A stretch of DNA of 64,000 bases from Roseburia rectibacter (GCF_014287515.2 NZ_CP092473.1:826001-890000); one strand, 5' to 3'; counted from the stretch's first letter, positions 25,919-34,591 are shown. Notes: generated from the letters alone by a model not told the origin. Translations and numbers: made by a program.

Positions 25919-27901
25919 ATGTCAAATAAAAATAAAACCATCGCGTTAGCATCTTTGATTGCAGCAGGAGCCGGTGTGGCAGCAGTTGCGGCAAGCAACA
26001 GCCACAAACAGGCAAAGGCAAAGAAAATCGCCGAAAAACAGCAGGCAGAGAGTGGAACACCATACCGCAATACAGAGCGTGGAAAATACGAGAAAAACAG
26101 CAAAGGTATTTATTATACCAACGGTAACTACGAGGCATTTGCACATCCGAAAAAACCGGAAGGTGTCGATGAGAAAAACGCTTACATCGTAGGAAGCGGT
26201 CTTGCATCTTTAGCAGCAGCATGTTTTCTGGTCCGTGACGGACAGATGCCGGGCGATCATATCCATATTTTAGAGGCAATGGATATTGCCGGCGGTGCAT
26301 GTGATGGTATTTTTGATCCGTCCAGAGGATATGTAATGCGCGGCGGTCGTGAGATGGAGAACCATTTTGAGTGTCTGTGGGATCTCTTCCGCAGTATTCC
26401 TTCGATTGAGACGCCTGGTGTATCTGTCCTGGATGAATATTACTGGCTGAACAAAGAAGATCCGAACTATTCTCTGTGCCGTGCAACTGAAAACCGTGGC
26501 GAGGATGCACATACAGATGGAAGATTCAATTTAAGCCAGAAAGGCTGTATGGAGATCATGAAACTTTTCATGACCAAAGACGAGGATCTCTACGACAAGA
26601 CGATCGAGGATGTCTTTGATGATGAAGTGTTTGATTCTACTTTCTGGCTGTACTGGAGAACCATGTTTGCATTTGAAAACTGGCACAGCGCATTGGAGAT
26701 GAAACTTTATTTCCAGAGATTCATCCATCATATCGCAGGTCTCCCAGATTTCAGTGCATTGAAATTTACCAAATACAATCAGTATGAATCATTGATCCTG
26801 CCAATGCAGAAATATCTGGAAGCAGCAGGGGTTGATTTCCAGTTTAATACGGAAGTTACCAACGTGATCTTTGATATCAAAGGTGACAAAAAAGTAGCTA
26901 CAGCGATCGAGTGTAAGGTAAAAGGTGTTGAGAGCGGTATTGTCCTGACAGAAAATGATCTTGTATTTGTGACAAACGGAAGCTGCACCGAAGGCACGAT
27001 TTATGGTGATCAGAACCATGCGCCGAACGGAGATGCAGAAGTCCGCAACAGTGGCTGCTGGAATTTATGGAAAAACATTGCAAAACAGGATCCGTCGTTT
27101 GGACGCCCGGAGAAATTTTGTTCCGATGTTGCCAAGACAAACTGGGAGTCTGCAACGGTAACTACGCTGGATGATAAGATCCTGCCATATATCACGAATA
27201 TCTGTAAGAGAGATCCAAAGAGTGGCAAAGTTGTAACCGGTGGTATCGTAAGCTGCAAGGATTCGAGCTGGCTGTTAAGCTGGACGATCAACAGACAGGG
27301 ACAGTTCAAGGATCAGGATAAAGATAAAGTCTGCGTATGGGTATACGGATTGTTTACCGATGTACCGGGTGATTATGTAAAGAAACCTATGAAAGAGTGT
27401 ACCGGTAAAGAGATCACGGAAGAGTGGCTGTATCATATGGGTGTACCGACGGATCAGATCGAAGAACTTGCAGAGCACAGCGCTGTCTGCGTACCGACTA
27501 TGATGCCATACATCACAGCATTCTTTATGCCAAGAACCAAAGGTGACCGCCCGGATGTTATCCCGGATGGATGTGTAAACTTTGCATTCTTAGGACAGTT
27601 TGCAGAGACACCGAGAGATACTGTATTTACCACAGAGTACTCTGTCAGAACTGCAATGGAGGCTGTATACGGACTGCTTGGCGTAGATCGTGGTGTACCT
27701 GAGGTATGGGGAAGCGTATATGATATCCGTGAACTCTTAGACAGCAGTGTCAAACTCATGGATGGCAAATCCCCATTAGAGATCCAGCTTCCTGGACCGC
27801 TTAATGCATTAAAGAAACCGCTGATCCGTCTTGTAAAGGGTACTGTGGTTGAGAAAGTGCTGCGGGATCATAATGTATTAAAAGATGAAATGTTAGCATA
27901 A
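25919..27901 (+). CDS. ohyA: oleate hydratase (MCRA family)
   Basis: The 660-residue FAD protein adds water to the cis-9 double bond of unsaturated fatty acids to give 10-hydroxy acids, a detoxification step in gut bacteria. Seen are the nucleotide-binding IVGSGLASLAAACFLVRDGQ (about residue 85) and MRGGREMENHFECLWDLFRS, typical of the myosin-cross-reactive-antigen family. The first ~40 residues form a hydrophobic stretch (IALASLIAAGAGVAAVAAS) and a Lys/Ala-rich linker that many homologues lack; it may anchor the enzyme at the membrane. It is a single gene behind a TetR regulator. Confidence 0.95.
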   Translation: MSNKNKTIALASLIAAGAGVAAVAASNSHKQAKAKKIAEKQQAESGTPYRNTERGKYEKNSKGIYYTNGNYEAFAHPKKPEGVDEKNAYIVGSGLASLAAACFLVRDGQMPGDHIHILEAMDIAGGACDGIFDPSRGYVMRGGREMENHFECLWDLFRSIPSIETPGVSVLDEYYWLNKEDPNYSLCRATENRGEDAHTDGRFNLSQKGCMEIMKLFMTKDEDLYDKTIEDVFDDEVFDSTFWLYWRTMFAFENWHSALEMKLYFQRFIHHIAGLPDFSALKFTKYNQYESLILPMQKYLEAAGVDFQFNTEVTNVIFDIKGDKKVATAIECKVKGVESGIVLTENDLVFVTNGSCTEGTIYGDQNHAPNGDAEVRNSGCWNLWKNIAKQDPSFGRPEKFCSDVAKTNWESATVTTLDDKILPYITNICKRDPKSGKVVTGGIVSCKDSSWLLSWTINRQGQFKDQDKDKVCVWVYGLFTDVPGDYVKKPMKECTGKEITEEWLYHMGVPTDQIEELAEHSAVCVPTMMPYITAFFMPRTKGDRPDVIPDGCVNFAFLGQFAETPRDTVFTTEYSVRTAMEAVYGLLGVDRGVPEVWGSVYDIRELLDSSVKLMDGKSPLEIQLPGPLNALKKPLIRLVKGTVVEKVLRDHNVLKDEMLA

Positions 27902-27999
27902 AATATTGCAGAGAGCGCTAATTTCAGGTAAATGTTTAGTTTAAATGAATATTTGTTTTAGATGAATTTTTAGTTCAGATGAATGGAATGGACATATGA

Positions 28000-28042
28000 A
28001 AAAGACAGGATTATGGGTTAGCCCGTGATCCTGTCTTTTTCT
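28000..28042 (+). terminator. terminator after ohyA
   Basis: AAAGACAGGAT pairs with ATCCTGTCTTT around TATGGGTTAGCCCGTG (itself partly paired), followed by T residues. Before it, 27931-27985 holds loosely repeated TTTAGTTxxxATGAAT units of no clear function. Confidence 0.85.
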
Positions 28043-28082
28043 CAAAGTTTCGTGTTTTTCATGATTGGTCTGTCAGAAACGA

Positions 28083-28520
28083 TTATTTTTTCATTTCCAT
28101 ATAAGGTAAAAAGGAAAAACCATTTTTTTCATAGACTTTGATGGCTCTGTTATTTTCTTCCTCTACTTCCAGTCTGAGGATGGCATCCGGGTATTTTTTC
28201 CCGATATAATCAATAAATTTGCTTCCGATACCGGTTCCACGGCAGGATTCTTTGATATAAATATCCTCAATCCACATACATGGTCTGCCAAATTCTGTGG
28301 AAAAACTTTTGGCGATCATGCCATATCCCTGGATTTCGCCGGATACTTCAAAAATATATCCTTCCAGATAAGGACAGTCATTGATACAGTTTTCGATATC
28401 ATTCCGGAAAATGTCGTCGGAACCGTTTGTAAAAACTGCCGGTGATGTGTAAAATACACGCATCATTTCAAGAACACTGTTTTTGTCTTTAGGTGTCATA
28501 GGTCTTATGATACTGTTCAT
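28083..28520 (-). CDS. GNAT family N-acetyltransferase
   Basis: The 145-residue protein has the GNAT fold: acetyl-CoA binding at WIEDIYIKESCRGTGIGSKF (R/Q-x-x-G-x-G/A motif) and the C-terminal LRLEVEEENNRAIKVYEKNG. The substrate is unknown. It is transcribed alone on the minus strand, convergent with ohyA. Behind its start begins a 1.3-kb gene-free region with two palindromic repeat elements. Confidence 0.9.
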   Translation of the reverse strand: MNSIIRPMTPKDKNSVLEMMRVFYTSPAVFTNGSDDIFRNDIENCINDCPYLEGYIFEVSGEIQGYGMIAKSFSTEFGRPCMWIEDIYIKESCRGTGIGSKFIDYIGKKYPDAILRLEVEEENNRAIKVYEKNGFSFLPYMEMKK

Positions 28521-28593
28521 TTTTATCCTCCATTTAAGAAAAATTTATGGTGCTATGAGTTACCCGGCAAATATTGGTTTGTGGTTGTGATGT

Positions 28594-28938
28594 GAGTTCC
28601 CCGGCGAAGGGTGGATTTACAGTTTTGTGAGTGGCAAATTGCATCAAGCCGGAACTCGTTTTGTTCCGTTGTACGAAAATAAGAAAGCGATTTCACTCTG
28701 ATAATAATCAGAGTGAAATTAGTATGCCTGATTTATATTGTGGCGGAGTGACGTGTGCGTCTTAAATGTGCCATCCGGGCACATTAAGACTTGTGCTGCC
28801 GTCCGTGGCAGCACAACACTGTATTGTGAACAGGCATACAAAGACTTTCTAATTTTCTACCAAAGTCACAAAACGGATCCCGGCTTGATGCGATTTGCCA
28901 GCCACTAAGTTGTGAACCATCCCTTCGCCGGGGAACTC
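28594..28938 (+). repeat. branched palindromic repeat element, copy 1
   Basis: The element is bounded by GAGTTCCCCGGCGAAGGG and its exact reverse complement. Inner arms pair again (GGCAAATTGCATCAAGCCGG against CCGGCTTGATGCGATTTGCC). The centre has the unpaired core GGAGTGACGTG (28745-28755) and two hairpins at 28759-28790 and 28793-28814, each with an RTCC loop. Copies 2 and 3 keep this layout with different stem sequences. It has no open frame of note and is probably a structured RNA gene or a non-autonomous mobile element. Confidence 0.75.
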
Positions 28939-29287
28939 ATTTTACAACTTTGGCGGGTGTAAATTTTTAGTGTTTTGTGTCTGAATCTGATAAAAAAATA
29001 TTTCCAAATAACTATGTTTAATAGATTATTATTGGTTTGATAATACTGGAAAACCTCAATGTATCCCGTTATGCCTATGTTTATTGCCATACACATTTGA
29101 AAAAAATATTCTGTGTTATTTTGTCTGGCATTTTACGAAATAATTCATGTAATACAATGTAGCATATAAAAATTCTGGGAAGCCATTAGGTTGAATATTA
29201 ATGATACAGCACATTAGCATTTTAAGCATATTTTCATTCAAGCGAATATCAAAAATTCGCACCTACGCCCCCAGTTTCGAGATGAAC
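28939..29287. other. AT-rich gene-free spacer between palindromic copies 1 and 3
   Basis: No gene is supported here. The part at about 29130-29205 is homologous to 43356-43432 behind copy 2 (shared CATTAGG and ATAAAAATTCTGG), so the repeated unit is longer than the palindrome. On the minus strand this stretch reads as a short broken frame (about INIQPNGFPEFLYATLYY). Confidence 0.5.
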
Positions 29288-29595
29288 CGCCCACCCAAAT
29301 GGTGTTCATAACCTGACGGCTGGCATCTTGCGCAAAGTCGAAGCTAATTTTGTGACTTTGGGAGAAAATTAGAAAAACTTGGTCTGCCTGTAGTTACACA
29401 GTGATGTTCTGCCACGGATGGCAGAACAAGGCTTCACGAGCCAAGGATGGCTCGTTGAACGCCGGTCACGTCACTCCGCCATAACCTAAATCAGGCAGAC
29501 CTAGCTTTTCTTATTTTCGGACAACGGAACCAAAATTAATTCGGCTTTGCGCAAGATGCCGCTCACAGACCTGCGACACACCATTTGGACGGGCG
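29288..29595 (-). repeat. branched palindromic repeat element, copy 3 (inverted)
   Basis: Outer arms CGCCCACCCAAATGGTGT and ACACCATTTGGACGGGCG pair. Inner arms share GGCATCTTGCGCAAAG and CTTTGCGCAAGATGCC. Read on the minus strand it contains the same core GGAGTGACGTG (29467-29477) and the same two hairpins (29432-29460 and 29406-29427) with RTCC loops. It is in opposite orientation to copy 1. The flank 29596-29760 carries no recognisable gene. Confidence 0.72.
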
Positions 29596-29760
29596 ACGCA
29601 TATCACCCACAAACCATCATTTGTTGGGAAAAAGGTACACAAATTATTTTAAGAAATACATCCGGTTCTGTCAAATTGCATTTTATTCAGTGCTTTAATG
29701 CTTTAAATAAAAAAAGTACTTGATATTATCAGAAAAAGAGGATATCATGTTACTAAAATA

Positions 29761-29847
29761 ATTTTGCGTAAGAAAACAAGGAGGAAAATCCTCTGCTCCT
29801 GTAAAGACAGTCACATTTTCCTTCGGAAAACAAGGAGGATTTTAAAC
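29761..29847 (+). promoter_or_regulatory. duplicated hairpin-SD leader before ydiB1
   Basis: Two direct repeats of the type ATTTT-hairpin-AAAACAAGGAGG lie about 52 bases apart; the second (hairpin TTTTCC-TTC-GGAAAA) supplies the ribosome site of the downstream gene. The first AGGAGGA can pair with the TCCTC that follows it. A middle hairpin is CTGT-AAAG-ACAG. The same leader stands before the uracil permease gene (54553-54477, minus) and rnz (62231-62311). Confidence 0.65.
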
Positions 29848-30717
29848 ATGGAAAAGCGTATTTCAGGCCACACAGGTCTTTTAGCATTGATCGGTTCACC
29901 GGTTGGTCATTCAGGATCACCGGCGATGTACAATTACAGCTTTGAGAAGCTGGGATTAGATTATGCTTATGTGGCTTTTGATATAAAGGAAGATAAAGTA
30001 AAGGATGCAATCGCTGCAATGAAGACTTTCAATATGCGTGGCTGCAATGTTACCATGCCGGATAAGGTTGAGGCTGCAAAATACATGGATGAATTGTCAC
30101 CGGCAGCACAGATCATTGGTGCGGTCAATACGATCGTCAATGATAACGGAAAACTGACCGGTCATATCACAGACGGCGAAGGTTTTGTACATAATTTAAG
30201 AGATCACGGTATCGAGATCAAAGGCAAAAAGATCACGGTAGCCGGAGGTGGTGGTGCCGCAACAGCGATTCAGGTACAGTGTGCCTTAGATGGTGCGAGA
30301 GAAATCTCTATTTTCAATATCAAGGATGCATTTTTTGAGAGAACACTGCAGACTGCAGAGAAGATCAAAAAAGCAGTGCCGGAGTGTGTGGTAAATGTAT
30401 ATGATATTGCAGATACCGCAAAGATGACAGAGGAGATCCAGTCGAGTGATATTTTTGCAAATGCTACGATCGTTGGAATGAAGCCGATGGATGACCAGAG
30501 CGTTGTAAAAGATCTGTCTGCATTCCGTCCGGGACTTGTTGTTGCAGATGCTGTATATAACCCGGAAGAGACAAAACTTTTAAGAGAAGCAAAAGAAGCA
30601 GGATGCACCTGTGTTGGTGGAAAAGGAATGCTATTGTGGCAGGGGGTTGCTGCATTCAAACTTTACACCGGACAGGATATGCCGGTCGATGATGTGAAGA
30701 AGTTATTCTTCAGCTAA
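29848..30717 (+). CDS. ydiB: quinate/shikimate dehydrogenase, YdiB type (paralogue 1)
   Basis: The 289-residue enzyme interconverts quinate/shikimate and their 3-dehydro forms with a nicotinamide cofactor. The substrate domain shows IGSPVGHSGSPAMYNYSF and NVTMPDKVEAAKYMDELSPA with the catalytic Lys. Asp is present in GHITDGEGF, though the usual NTD reads ITD here. The cofactor loop GGGGAATAIQVQCALDGARE resembles YdiB (GAGGAATAI) more than AroE. ATG 29848 follows AAGGAGGA. It is close in sequence to the gene at 35722. The neighbouring enoate-reductase-like gene, dehydroquinase and transporters suggest a catabolic role. Confidence 0.88.
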   Translation: MEKRISGHTGLLALIGSPVGHSGSPAMYNYSFEKLGLDYAYVAFDIKEDKVKDAIAAMKTFNMRGCNVTMPDKVEAAKYMDELSPAAQIIGAVNTIVNDNGKLTGHITDGEGFVHNLRDHGIEIKGKKITVAGGGGAATAIQVQCALDGAREISIFNIKDAFFERTLQTAEKIKKAVPECVVNVYDIADTAKMTEEIQSSDIFANATIVGMKPMDDQSVVKDLSAFRPGLVVADAVYNPEETKLLREAKEAGCTCVGGKGMLLWQGVAAFKLYTGQDMPVDDVKKLFFS

Positions 30718-30810
30718 AATCTGAAGAATATTGGATGGAAAGAAGAAAGCATATATAAAATTGTGATGTATTCAGAGCAAAACTGGATATTGGATGAAAG
30801 AATATATAAA

Positions 30811-30850
30811 AAAACAGTCTGGGATTTTTGAAATTCCAGGCTGTTTTTAT
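30811..30850. terminator. terminator between ydiB1 and enoate reductase gene
   Basis: AAAACAGTCTGG pairs with CCAGGCTGTTTT, with A and T runs on both sides. It can serve both convergent genes. Confidence 0.8.
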
Positions 30851-30923
30851 GATGAGCGGTATTTTGCCTACGATTACTATTTTATAGGAAATTATATCCT
30901 ATGAATTAAAATACTCTCTGGGA

Positions 30924-32924
30924 TTACAGATAATCATGTTTTGCAAGTACATTTAAGATATTACGTCCTTCTTCAGTACCTTCAATGATTCTTCTTGCAC
31001 GTTTACTGTCACCGATATTTACGATCTCTACGTTAGTATCAGCGAAAGTCTCCTCCAACTGATCTAAGATCGGGTTGTTTGCTCTCATACCAAGGCAGAT
31101 GAATCCATAATCAAATGGAATTTCCTCGATCTCACCCTGTGGGTTTTTAACGATAAAGCGATCGTTCTGAACTTCCTGCAGTGCAGTATTTGTCATTTGT
31201 TTTACATTGTATTTTGCCATCTTAGCGTTGGTATCGCATTTTGTAACCGGATCAAGACCATTTCCGATCATTGGAAGCATCTCTACCATGGTTACATCAG
31301 AACCGCGCTCGGTAAAGAATTCCATTACGTCAAGACCTACGGCACCACCACCGATGATCGCAACTTTTTTGCCATCCATTTTTTCAGGATATTCATTGAT
31401 GCGGTCGATCATCTTTAATACAGTAGCAACGTTGCTGTTATCTTTGTCAACAAGGTCATGCAGACCGGTGATCGGTGGTAATGTAGGTACAGAACCTGTT
31501 GCATTTACGATGATATCCGGGTTCAAGCTCTTTACTAATTCTGGTGTAGCACTTGTATTTTTGAAGATGAATAAGTTGTGAAGTTTGCTTGCACGGTGAA
31601 TCATATAGTTCGGGAAGTCAGCTAAACGTTTCTTGTCCGGAATCTTGGAGATTACGGAAGCAAGTCCGCCAAGCTCTGCTTTTTTCTCGATTAAGAAAGT
31701 GGTACATCCGACTTCGGCTGCAGTGCAGGCTGCCTCTAAACCTGCGGTACCGCCACCGATGACTACGACGTTGCAAGGTTTGTTGATCTTATGCTTCATG
31801 TAATCTTCGCCTGAGTTGACTGCCGGGTTTACAGTACAACGGATCGGCTGATTTAATCCGATACGATGTCCTGCACATCCGATATTACAGGAAATACATT
31901 TGCGGATATCACATTCTTTTCCAAACTCAACTTTGTTTACCCATTCCGGATCTGCGATCAGTCCACGACCCATTCCGATGAAATCAGCATCACCTTTTGC
32001 TAAGATATCCTCAGCAACTTTCGGATCACGGATGTTACCAACGGTCATACATGGTTTGCCATATTTTTCTTTTACAGCTTTTGCCATGTAAGAACGCCAT
32101 CCGTCCGGTAAATAGTTTGCATCGATCTGGTACTGGATGGAACCATTCAGACCACAGGAAACGTCAAATACATCGACTTCTTTTTCAAAGTACTGTAAAT
32201 ACTCTAAGGTATCCTCTAAAGTATTTCCACCTTCTACCATCTCGTCAGCACTGATACGAACGAAGATCGGGAAGAAAGGTCCGACCTGTTTACGAACTTC
32301 CTCGATAACCAGTTTGGCAAATCTTGCACGGTTTTCCGGAGAACCGCCAAATTCGTCTGTTCTCTTATTGGTAGTAGGAGAAAGAAACTGGCTGATCAGG
32401 TAAGAGTGTCCTGCATGGATCTCAACTGCATCGAATCCACAGATCTGTGCACGTTTTGCAGCTTCACCGTATTTTTTTACAATATGCATGATCTCGTCTT
32501 TCTCTAATGGACGAGGAATCTCTCCGCCTGCTTTAGAAGGTACATCAGAAGCAGAAACCGGCTGCATTCCGATACGGGAAGACATTGCAGAAGCACCTGC
32601 ATGGTTTAACTGGATAGCGATGCATGCACCGTGTTTGTGTACGTTTTCACATAATTTGAAAAGACGCGGGATATAGTTGTCTAAATCGATACGAAGCTGT
32701 GTAGTACCGTTAGAACCCTGAGGGGAATCAACACTTGCGTTTTCCACGATCAAAAGACCAGTACCGCCTTTTGCACGCTGCTCATAGTAATTAATATGAA
32801 GGAAACTCATTTCTCCGTTCTGCTCACCATAGTTTGTTCCCATTGGTGTCATAACGATTCTGTTTTTTACGGTCATACGACGGATGGTCATTGGTTCAAA
32901 AATATGAGGGTATTTGCTTTTCAT
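30924..32924 (-). CDS. 2-enoate reductase-like flavin/Fe-S oxidoreductase (old yellow enzyme family)
   Basis: The 666-residue protein has an N-terminal FMN barrel (RIVMTPMGTNYGEQNGEMSF, VEIHAGHSYLISQFLSPTTN) and a 4Fe-4S site, CISCNIGCAGHRIGLNQPIRC. The C-terminal FAD/NAD(P) half has VVVIGGGTAGLEAACTAAEV and VAIIGGGAVGLDVMEFF. Domain order and length match clostridial 2-enoate reductases, FldZ cinnamate reductase and dienoyl-CoA reductases, which reduce activated C=C bonds anaerobically. ATG 32924 follows AAAGGAG. It is divergent from a lysR gene and lies between shikimate-pathway genes, so a cyclohexene carboxylate such as a shikimate derivative is a candidate substrate; this is an inference. 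Confidence 0.85.
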   Translation of the reverse strand: MKSKYPHIFEPMTIRRMTVKNRIVMTPMGTNYGEQNGEMSFLHINYYEQRAKGGTGLLIVENASVDSPQGSNGTTQLRIDLDNYIPRLFKLCENVHKHGACIAIQLNHAGASAMSSRIGMQPVSASDVPSKAGGEIPRPLEKDEIMHIVKKYGEAAKRAQICGFDAVEIHAGHSYLISQFLSPTTNKRTDEFGGSPENRARFAKLVIEEVRKQVGPFFPIFVRISADEMVEGGNTLEDTLEYLQYFEKEVDVFDVSCGLNGSIQYQIDANYLPDGWRSYMAKAVKEKYGKPCMTVGNIRDPKVAEDILAKGDADFIGMGRGLIADPEWVNKVEFGKECDIRKCISCNIGCAGHRIGLNQPIRCTVNPAVNSGEDYMKHKINKPCNVVVIGGGTAGLEAACTAAEVGCTTFLIEKKAELGGLASVISKIPDKKRLADFPNYMIHRASKLHNLFIFKNTSATPELVKSLNPDIIVNATGSVPTLPPITGLHDLVDKDNSNVATVLKMIDRINEYPEKMDGKKVAIIGGGAVGLDVMEFFTERGSDVTMVEMLPMIGNGLDPVTKCDTNAKMAKYNVKQMTNTALQEVQNDRFIVKNPQGEIEEIPFDYGFICLGMRANNPILDQLEETFADTNVEIVNIGDSKRARRIIEGTEEGRNILNVLAKHDYL

Positions 32925-33167
32925 GATAAAATCTCCTTTGCATTTAAATGAATAAATTGTGTAGTTGAGATTGTTGGATGGTGAAAACTGCAGCATAGCT
33001 TTTAGAATGTCAGAAAACGTGGCGCGGTAGGCGTGCAGTTTTGAGCGGGCAGATAATTGTGTTTTAGATAGTTACTTTTTTAACAATGAAAAAGTCTGTG
33101 TGCTCTTTCTGTGATTAATGTACCCCGAAATATTAAAAAAATCCAATTCGTTTTTTCGGGGAAAATG

Positions 33168-33182
33168 ATAGATTTTCTCTAT
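33168..33182. promoter_or_regulatory. LysR-type palindrome upstream of lysR1
   Basis: ATAGA-TTTTC-TCTAT is a 15-bp inverted repeat with the T-N11-A form of LysR sites. It lies in the 328-bp divergent region between the enoate reductase and lysR1 genes. The same half-sites occur before lysR2 (35488). A TATAAT for lysR1 is at 33211-33216. Nothing else is seen in 32925-33252. Confidence 0.55.
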
Positions 33183-33252
33183 TGATTCTGCGCGGTAAGA
33201 TTGTTATTCTTATAATATTGAAACAATTCGGAAGAAACCGGGGGATGGATTC

Positions 33253-34134
33253 ATGAATTTAAGTCAGTTACAATATTTTAAGACATTGGCAAAGGAAGAA
33301 CATTATACAAGGGCGGCGCAGATCTTATCGATTACACAGCCATCATTAAGTCATGCGATCGCACAGTTAGAGCAGGAACTGGGAACGAGATTGTTTGAAA
33401 AAAAAGGCAGAAATGTTGTTCTGACACGTTATGGAAAGATTTTTCTTCCATATGTGGAAGAATCCTTAAAAGTATTAGAGGAGGGGGTGCAGCGGACAAA
33501 AGAATTAAATGGAAGCAAAGAAGGTATGATACATCTTGCTTATATTTATACTTTAGGCAGTACATTTGTACCGAAAATGGTGCGGAGATTCTTAGATGCT
33601 TACCCGGATTACCATATTGAGTTTCATTTTATTGTCGGAACGACAGGAGATATTTTAGAGGGACTGAAAAATGACAGGTATGATATGGTATTTTCCTCTT
33701 ATCAGGACGGGGAGCCGGATATCGAATTCCGGCAGATCGGCGATCAGAAGTTAGTGCTTGCCGTACCGAAAAACCACCCGCTTGCCATGTACGACACGGT
33801 GGATTTAAAAGATACCGTAGATTATCCACAGATCTATTTCCAGAAAGGAAGCGGACTGCGCCCGGTGATCGACCAGATGTATGAACAGATCAGCGTATTT
33901 CCAAAGATCGCCTTTGAAATAGAGGAAGATGGCAGCATGGCAGGACTTGTCGCCCAGGGATTTGGCATTGCAGTCATGCCGGATATTCCAATCTTAAAAA
34001 CCCTCGACGTCAAAACCCTGACAATCACAAACCCGGAATACGAACGCCATGTCTACCTTGCCACCATGAAAAAACGCTACCTCTCCCCCGTAGCGAAATC
34101 CTTTATCCAGTTTGTCACGCAGGAGACAGAGTGA
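33253..34134 (+). CDS. LysR family regulator 1
   Basis: The 293-residue protein has an N-terminal winged helix (ILSITQPSLSHAIAQLEQEL) and a periplasmic-binding-like effector domain. It is divergent from the enoate reductase gene, the classical position of a LysR activator, so control of that gene in response to a substrate is likely. Its stop codon lies inside the first unit of a tandem 32-bp repeat array (34127-34318). It resembles lysR2 at 34585 in length and general sequence. Confidence 0.92.
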   Translation: MNLSQLQYFKTLAKEEHYTRAAQILSITQPSLSHAIAQLEQELGTRLFEKKGRNVVLTRYGKIFLPYVEESLKVLEEGVQRTKELNGSKEGMIHLAYIYTLGSTFVPKMVRRFLDAYPDYHIEFHFIVGTTGDILEGLKNDRYDMVFSSYQDGEPDIEFRQIGDQKLVLAVPKNHPLAMYDTVDLKDTVDYPQIYFQKGSGLRPVIDQMYEQISVFPKIAFEIEEDGSMAGLVAQGFGIAVMPDIPILKTLDVKTLTITNPEYERHVYLATMKKRYLSPVAKSFIQFVTQETE

Positions 34135-34318
34135 AGCGAAACTCACCAATACAGAAAACAGAGTGAAGCGAAACTCACCAATACAGAAAACAGAGTGAAG
34201 CGAAACTCACCGATACAGAAAACAGAGTGAAGCGAAACTCACCGATACAGAAAACAGAGTGAAGCGAAACTCATCGATACAGAAAACAGAGTGAAGCGAA
34301 ACTCATCAATACAGTAAA
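34127..34318 (+). repeat. tandem 32-bp repeat, six units
   Basis: Six head-to-tail units of exactly 32 bp, each with GAGTGAAGCGAAACTC (a small GAGT/ACTC hairpin) followed by AATACAGAAAACA. The first unit contains the lysR1 stop codon. Units differ only at CACCAA/CACCGA/CATCGA/CATCAA positions, so the expansion is recent. There are no spacers, so it is not a CRISPR array. Confidence 0.9.
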
Positions 34319-34323
34319 GTCAG

Positions 34324-34460
34324 TTGTGAGGCGGGACCCCATTTATAAGAAGGTGCTCTGGAGTCGCCGGTACTTAGCGACCGTATTCTGGTCGCTTAGT
34401 ACCGCTGCGAGCGACAGGCAGCGTAAGCGTGCCTTCGTTAAATGGGTTCCCGCCTCACAA
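34324..34460. repeat. large stem-loop between convergent lysR genes
   Basis: TTGTGAGGCGGGACCCCATTTA (22 bp; written for its near-perfect arm, 34324-34345) pairs with 34439-34460. Confidence 0.8.
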
Positions 34461-34474
34461 TATTCACAGCCTGC

Positions 34475-34591
34475 AATGAGTTTCGCGTAAGCTGACAGCC
34501 GCATTATCAATGGAATGAGTTTCGGGCAAGCTGACAGCCGCATTATCAATGGAATGAGTTTCGGGCAAGCTGACAGCTGCATTATCAATGG
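34475..34591 (-). repeat. tandem 39-bp repeat, three units
   Basis: Three units of 39 bp starting at 34475, 34514 and 34553, each with AATGAGTTTCGxGxAAGCTG and a GCATTATCAATGG end. The third is diverged and contains the stop codon of lysR2. On the minus strand the unit includes CGAAACTCA, which is also in the 32-bp units behind lysR1. Confidence 0.85.

Noticed and set aside
28905..29096. Minus-strand frame of 63 residues between palindromic copies
   Set aside because: It starts in AT-rich spacer and ends inside the palindrome of copy 1, is not shared with copy 2, and has no ribosome site.
34127..34318. Possible CRISPR array (regular 32-bp repeats)
   Set aside because: Units follow each other without spacers and no cas gene is near; it is a plain tandem repeat.
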